From contig CM048853.1 in NCBI GenBank assembly GCA_026545225.1, positions 52,695,255-52,759,254 of the forward strand: a stretch of 64,000 nt of DNA. Direction: 5' to 3'. Source of the stretch: Cornus controversa. Lineage: Eukaryota > Streptophyta > Magnoliopsida > Cornales > Cornaceae. Numbering within the stretch: position 1 is the first letter of the stretch; each line of letters starts with the position of its first letter. Shown here piece after piece: positions 58,713 through 64,000 of this stretch. Made by a program: the position numbers and the translations under genes. The notes under the pieces are model-generated. The model did no database searches, was not told where the DNA came from, and worked only from the letters and a program-made list of their open reading frames with translations.

Positions 58713-58922
58713 ATGACTGTTGCTATTGGCATATCCGTGTTAGGATCTTCCTTCGCTTTTCTTATTGCCTTTTTTGTGTTCATTAAAGAAAGACCAAAGC
58801 AAGTGTTAGCTGTGCTAGTGTGTGCCTGTGTGGTGGTGGGAGTGGTAGTTCTGGCAAAAGACATCTTTGCTTTATTTGGACAAAGCTGTGCCATGAAACC
58901 TGAACCCGCATTCCATGCTTGA
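58713..58922 (+). CDS. Small two-transmembrane hypothetical protein (69 aa)
   Basis: The ORF reads as a well-formed small membrane protein. A first hydrophobic helix (about residues 3-23, IGISVLGSSFAFLIAFFVFI) is followed by a charged KERPK turn and a second helix (about 29-48). The C-terminal tail is polar (SCAMKPEPAFHA). Composition is balanced and not simple repeat, unlike other short ORFs nearby. It lies between the candidate 5' UTR exon at 53.2 kb and the DnaJ start at 59226, on the same strand. It may be an independent small gene, an upstream ORF of the same transcript, or chance. I cannot name a family with certainty. Confidence 0.5.
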   Translation: MTVAIGISVLGSSFAFLIAFFVFIKERPKQVLAVLVCACVVVGVVVLAKDIFALFGQSCAMKPEPAFHA

Positions 58923-59225
58923 CAAAGCAAAACTTCTACCATGTACTGAGCTATGACCCCTACTTTCAGAATTCATACATGCCAATAATATCTTTTTGTG
59001 TCCTTGTGGTGTTTTGTATATGTAATTGTTAATATATGGAGTTTCCTTCCTTTTATGCTACTAAAAATCATTTTCTATAGTTTTTTACTTCCTGATTCAT
59101 TGTAGTTATATTTTTCCCATCCTGCTGTCCTTGTTTCCTCCTTTTTATGTTAACATGAATATGTGGAACTCAGTTTGTGGAGTTGACCTGTAGAGCATTT
59201 GTGGTGGCATTAAAGTGCTTTCATC

Positions 59226-62200
59226 ATGTTTGGGCGTGCTCCAAAGAAGAGTGATAGCACCAAATACTATGAGATTCTCGGTGTTTCAAAAACTGCAAGT
59301 CAAGATGAACTAAAAAAGGCTTATAGAAAAGCTGCCATAAAAAATCATCCTGACAAAGGTGGAGATCCCGAGAAGGTGATTCACTGTACCTTTATTTCTA
59401 TAGTACACCATAGCCCATGTGCATGGATTTTTCTAACTCGTTGGGTAATTTCGGTTATGATTTGCACATTGACACAACCAGTGGGCAGATGGTGAATTGA
59501 CATTTTATTAGAGCTATGTCTTGACAAGGCACCATGAAGGATTTCTGCGAACTTTTGAGTTTTTTCTTTAACACTTCTGTTTATTATTATTTTGGATAGT
59601 TCAAAGAATTGGCTCAGGCTTATGAAGTTCTTAGTGATCCGGAGAAAAGAGATATTTATGATCAATATGGGGAAGATGCCCTCAAAGAGGGAATGGGAGG
59701 AGGAGGTGGCGCCTCTCATAATCCATTTGATATATTTGAATCATTTTTTGGTGGAGCAGCTTTTGGTGGTGAGAGACTGCTTGTTGAAATTTCATTTCCC
59801 CATCCCCCCTAGCGGATTGTTTGTTTTTCTCTCAGTTCTAAAAGCATTCTTATTTTGTAGGTGGTGGCAGTATGAGAGGTAGAAAGAAACAAGGTGAAGA
59901 TGTAGTGCATACTCTGAAGGCATCTTTGGAAGAATTGTACAATGGTACAACGAAGAAACTCTCCCTTTCGAGGAATATATTGTGCCCAAAATGTAAAGGG
60001 TATGTCCTCTATCTCTGCTTATAAATTTGTTATTTGAAATTATTGCTTTGATTGTCTTCATGTGACAAATGGAGTTATGATTACATTGTACCCTTCTTTT
60101 TATGTGATTGCTCGATGCACTATTTGTTCCTTTTGTGTACTGTTGCTTTTAGTTTGGTATGAATATGATTAACATGAGACATTTGTTGTACAGTGCTGGT
60201 TTTTGATGAATTGGATGGCTTTGGAACAGCCAAATTCATTCTATGTGAATCAGATTCAGAACCTTACTAGATACTAATCTAGAAATTCCATAAAGCATAA
60301 GAGGTTAGTTGACATAATTTCAACTTATCTTTGAATTAGGATTGAGTAAAACATTCTTATAATGAAAGATATTATTGCAATAGTTCTACAACTTGTGGGC
60401 TTCTGCAAAAGTCGTGATCATTGTAATATGGATTCTTTTAAACGAAACTGATCTCCCAAGTTGCACTTAATGTCATTTTCACATTTCGGATACTGGAATT
60501 GAAGTTGAGAAAGGCTGACAGAGTTTGACATTCTACTTCATTAAGAATTCCTATCAAAAGAAGCTCATCGCAGAGCTAGTAGCTATACCATTGGGAAAAT
60601 GAAATAAAATACTGCCAGATATTTCGTTAAGGTGAGGAATGCAAAAATTAAGGGGCCTAAACTTGTGACTGTGAGATATCTTCCCGGTATATGACAAACA
60701 ATATATCCATTGATATTTCAATGTGTTGCTTAAGTAACACTGGGGCTGGGTTTTGTGCAGATGAACCCATCAACTTCATCTATTAGTTAAGGCGGTTGGT
60801 TGAGCTCAGGAGATTGGTTGGTTTTCTTGGAGTGCTCAATGGCAGAAAATTTCCTTTATCTTCTTTTCCAATTTTGATTTTTGGAGATGTCAAAAGCTGC
60901 TGTGTCTTTTACATTAAAGCTAGATTTCACTGGCTTTGGTCCAGCGAGCCTCAAGCCCATATTCATTATAGGACCAAATAATTTGGGCCTACTCTATAAA
61001 AGTTCCTTCTTTCTTCTGCAATACGGGTAAAGTGCATAAAACCCCCCTGTAGTTTGAAAAGTGTGCAAAAAACCCCTTCATGTTTACTTTCCTCCCCTAT
61101 AGTTTGTATTTGGTGCAAATAAGCCCTTATGAGCTAAAAACACTCTTTAATACCAATTTTACCCTTTTACCAAATTTCTTTTATATTCTTTCCAACAATA
61201 GCATTTTTATTCTTTTTATATACTTTTTGTAAAATCTTAATTTAATTATAACTTAAATATTCTTGTTTTATTTTGGGGTAAGATGTCAAATCTGAGTAAC
61301 GAAATCCTATAGCCTAACAAAGCAGGCTATGATAGTGGCCTTGCTATTGTACGTGCCATTGAGTTCTTGTTTAAGTTATTTCAAGGTGCAAAATAATTCC
61401 AGGTAGAGGAGTGAGTTTAGAAATCCTCAAATTGAATCTTCAATGGCATCAACATTTGTCAGTCATGAAACTCGTAATATTCCTTTGAACTTCATTTTGG
61501 GGTGCTTTTTTATGCTGTTGTTTTACTTGTGTAGAAATTATTCTAAAAACGGCATTTTGAGCTTTTGGTGGGAGTTGTTGAACATTTTCTTATTCTGCAT
61601 TAAGTGACTCGGTCATGAGTTGATCATCAACTACACTAGTTGTGGTGCTGTTGATATTCAAATGACATTTTTAGAAGCCCACTTTTAGAGATTAGAAATT
61701 TAAGTCAACTGAGGTAGAAAATGTTGTAGGTATGTCTTAAAGTTGTGAATAGCAGAAGTTTGTCTGTACCAAATATTGTGAGGATGTCATTACTTCTTGT
61801 GGTGAAGTCTTTATTTCTCTCAGCAAAATAAAAGTGATAGAATTAAAGGAGTTAATACTCAAAAATTGGTTTCAAATCATTCAAGGTGTTTCCCTCCTCA
61901 AAAGGGAGGGAAAAGGTGCATTTGTGACTGTATTTTGCATGAAAAAGTTCTTGTTCAACCCCCCCACAACAATTGCTATATGATTTAGTCATATCTCCAT
62001 GACTTAGATGTGATCCATTAAGAATAGTTAAAGCCAATTTTTTAGTGATTATGTCATCAATTTATATGAGTTTGGTCTCTAGGTTTTTCTCACATGTGAT
62101 GATATAGAAGGCTGTTTTGTTTTAGCTGTGCTCCTCTTCCCCCCTCTCTCCCTCTCTTCAAATGCTTACCTTGATATCAGAGTTCTATGTGGCTGAGTTT

Positions 62201-63297
62201 GGTTTTCATACTTAATATGTCAGGAAAGGTTCGAAGAGTGGGTTATCTGGGAGTTGTTATGGATGCCATGGTACTGGTATGAAGATCTCAACAAGACAGA
62301 TCGGACCAGGCATGATTCAACAGATGCAACATGTCTGCCCCGAATGCAGAGGCTCAGGTTAAAACTGAAAGACAGACTTTTTCCCTTCTTTTTGTCTTGG
62401 CTTTCTAGGAATTTTTATATGTAGTTTTCTAATCCTGAAATGCATCTCTCATTGGTGTAGGCGAGGTAATCAGTGAGAGAGATAAATGCCCACAGTGCAA
62501 AGGGAACAAGATTAGCCAGGAAAAGAAAGTGTTGGAGGTGCATGTTGAAAAAGGGATGCAGCACGGACAGAGGATTGTGTTCCAGGGACAAGCTGATGAA
62601 GCTGTAAGTGATGATTGATACTCAAAAATGGTTTGTTTGTTTGAGTTGTAAAAAAAAAATGGTTTGTTTGAGGGTGTTCAAACAGAATGACCCTTTTTCT
62701 TTTTAAATGTTTATAGATTTAGAGAGATTTAAGACGTGTGTAGAGAGAGAGAGAGTGAGGGAGACAAGATAAAATAGAGGACCATAATTGGAGACGATAA
62801 AACAACCACTGACAAGAAGTCCAAAAAGGCCATTCTAAGCTATAGTTTGTGCTGTAATTTAAATATTAAAGCTGGTGTTGGCCTTTGCTATCAGTATCAG
62901 GTCTTTGACTAAAACTTGTCCTTCTATGCAACTCAATGTCAAAATTATTTCTGGAACTCTTTAAAAATTCACTGAATCTTACTGATGGTTGGAAGAATTT
63001 CGTTTTAATTTGTCTTTGTTTTATCCTGTTGTGAATCACTGATCCTTTTTCCTTGCTGGCTTTCTTAAGTTAATGTTGTAAATCTTTCTGTGATGTAGCC
63101 TGATACCGTTACAGGAGATATTGTCTTCGTATTGCAACAGAAGGATCATCCCAAGTTCAAACGGAAGTTTGATGATCTTCATATAGAACACGCCCTCAGT
63201 TTAACAGAGGCTCTTTGTGGGTTTCAATTTGCTCTAACTCATCTCGACGGCAGGCAGCTTCTTATCAAATCAAACCCTGGCGAAATCATCAAGCCTG
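59226..63297 (+). CDS. Type I DnaJ/HSP40 co-chaperone (DNAJA class, similar to plant ANJ1/AtJ2-AtJ3), 3' end outside window
   Basis: Six coding exons are visible: 59226-59375, 59600-59768, 59861-59999, 62224-62357, 62461-62603 and 63099-63297, all with GT-AG ends and matching phases. The ~311 residues comprise the J-domain (YYEILGV..., catalytic loop HPDKGG), a G/F region (GMGGGGG...[12 protein letters not shown]), the zinc-binding domain with [24 protein letters not shown] and CPQCKGNK, and most of the substrate-binding domain ([48 protein letters not shown]). Type I DnaJs stimulate HSP70 ATPase and deliver clients in the cytosol. About 110 C-terminal residues, including any CaaX farnesylation signal, lie beyond the edge. 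Intron 3 (60000-62223) is long. Confidence 0.93.
61024..61260. repeat. Transposon-terminus remnant in DnaJ intron 3
   Basis: GGGTAAAGTGCATAAAACCC then CCCTGTAGTTTGAAAAGTGT and CTATAGTTTG resemble the end of a MULE-like element of the 'accctcatagtttg' type. No inverted partner is found within the intron. Confidence 0.4.
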
Positions 63298-63544
63298 GTA
63301 ATGCTCGAGGAATTCATGGGTTTTTTTTTTCATTTTTATATTCTTTATTTGGAAGAGTAATTCTTACACAAAACTCAGACAGTGAACCGACTAAACAATA
63401 CAAAAGATGATAACTAATAGATACATTCACTTGGGTACCACGTGATGCCAACTCATTAAGATTTTTTATTGGTCACTTGTCTTTCAGTTCGATTATTTGG
63501 CTTAATTTATGTTTGGAAAAGCATTTTCCTTCATAAAAAGTTTA

Positions 63545-64000
63545 CTAGGGGTGACCACGGATCGGATCGGATTATGCATAATCCTAATCCGATCCGCGGA
63601 TTACGGATTGGCGAAAATCCAATCCGATCCGATCTGTGGCAATCCACCAATCCGATCCGATCTGTGATTGAACGGATCGGATCGGATCCGATTGACCTAG
63701 TATTCCTATTTGAATTTTTTTTTTCTACTTCAAAAATTCCAAAAAAAAAATTGTCCAACAAATACAACATTTTTTAAATGAATACAATTGTTAAATAAGC
63801 AAATATAATATATATTGAGTTTTTAGGTTTATCCATGTATGTAGCATATTATATTATTATACATATAATTACTAATTATATATATAAATATATTGCCACG
63901 GATTGGATTGCGGATCGGATCGGATTTCTGACCCTCCAATCCGCAATCTGATCCGTGGCTAACGGATTTTAATTTTTTAATCCGCCACCAATCCATTAGC
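63545..64000. mobile_element. hAT-like MITE rich in GGATCGGATCGGAT, cut by the window edge
   Basis: It starts TAGGGGTGACCACGGATCGG and fills both arms with ATCCGATCC/GGATCGGAT words around an AT-rich centre. The right terminus would lie just beyond 64000. Layout and start resemble the MITE at 33879. It lies in the intron after the sixth coding exon of the DnaJ gene. Confidence 0.65.

Noticed and set aside
1..64000. CRISPR arrays, bacterial operons, rRNA or tRNA genes
   Set aside because: The sequence is plant nuclear; no regularly spaced short repeats of CRISPR type and no convincing tRNA cloverleaf or rRNA segment were seen by eye.

Overview
The window is nuclear DNA of a flowering plant, almost certainly a eudicot. 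Genes have plant-type GT-AG introns, the background is AT-rich with long (TA)n runs, and the gene families are typical of dicots. Perhaps two thirds of the 64 kb is mobile-element sequence. I do not assign a species.

Left gene block (1-5.3 kb), both genes on the minus strand. A histidine-phosphatase (phosphoglycerate mutase-like) gene runs off the left edge. Next is a compact two-exon gene of a poorly characterised plant family whose C-terminal half looks like an RRM fold.

From 5.6 to 16.2 kb there is an old tandem duplication. Its second copy was split by a 7.8 kb LTR retrotransposon (8065-15907, 5-bp target-site duplication). That element reads leftward for gag and protease. It also carries an oppositely oriented multi-exon ORF remnant, a ~79 bp minisatellite, a perfect 210 bp tandem duplication and a nested Copia-type solo LTR. 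Immediately right of the duplicated sequence is a Pack-MULE-like element (16205-17971) carrying a piece of a universal stress protein gene.

From 18 to 31.7 kb lies a UGT72-type glycosyltransferase cluster on the minus strand: three intact single-exon genes and one 5' fragment. The arrangement fits duplication of a two-gene unit followed by loss of most of one copy. The middle gene (22368-23789) is a full-length ORF in which both catalytic residues are replaced (His17 to Asn, Asp114 to Gly). Its central ~600 bp is indistinguishable from its neighbour at 29218-30633, suggesting gene conversion.

From 31.6 to 52.4 kb I find no host gene I can support. The region holds a Gypsy-type LTR with a nested hAT-like MITE, a dead Copia polyprotein, two related non-autonomous Helitrons (41382-45278 and about 46624-51468) and a foldback element.

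From 53 kb to the right edge is a type I (DNAJA-class) DnaJ/HSP40 gene on the plus strand, with six coding exons visible and the C-terminus outside the window. It may have a far-upstream 5' UTR exon near 53.2 kb. The intervening ~6 kb contains a MULE with a perfect 9-bp target duplication, another foldback element nested inside it, and a small two-transmembrane ORF.

The host genes do not form one pathway. The UGT cluster is the only functionally related set, probably glucosylating small phenolics or monolignol-like acceptors. All exon boundaries were read by eye from GT-AG signals and family conservation.
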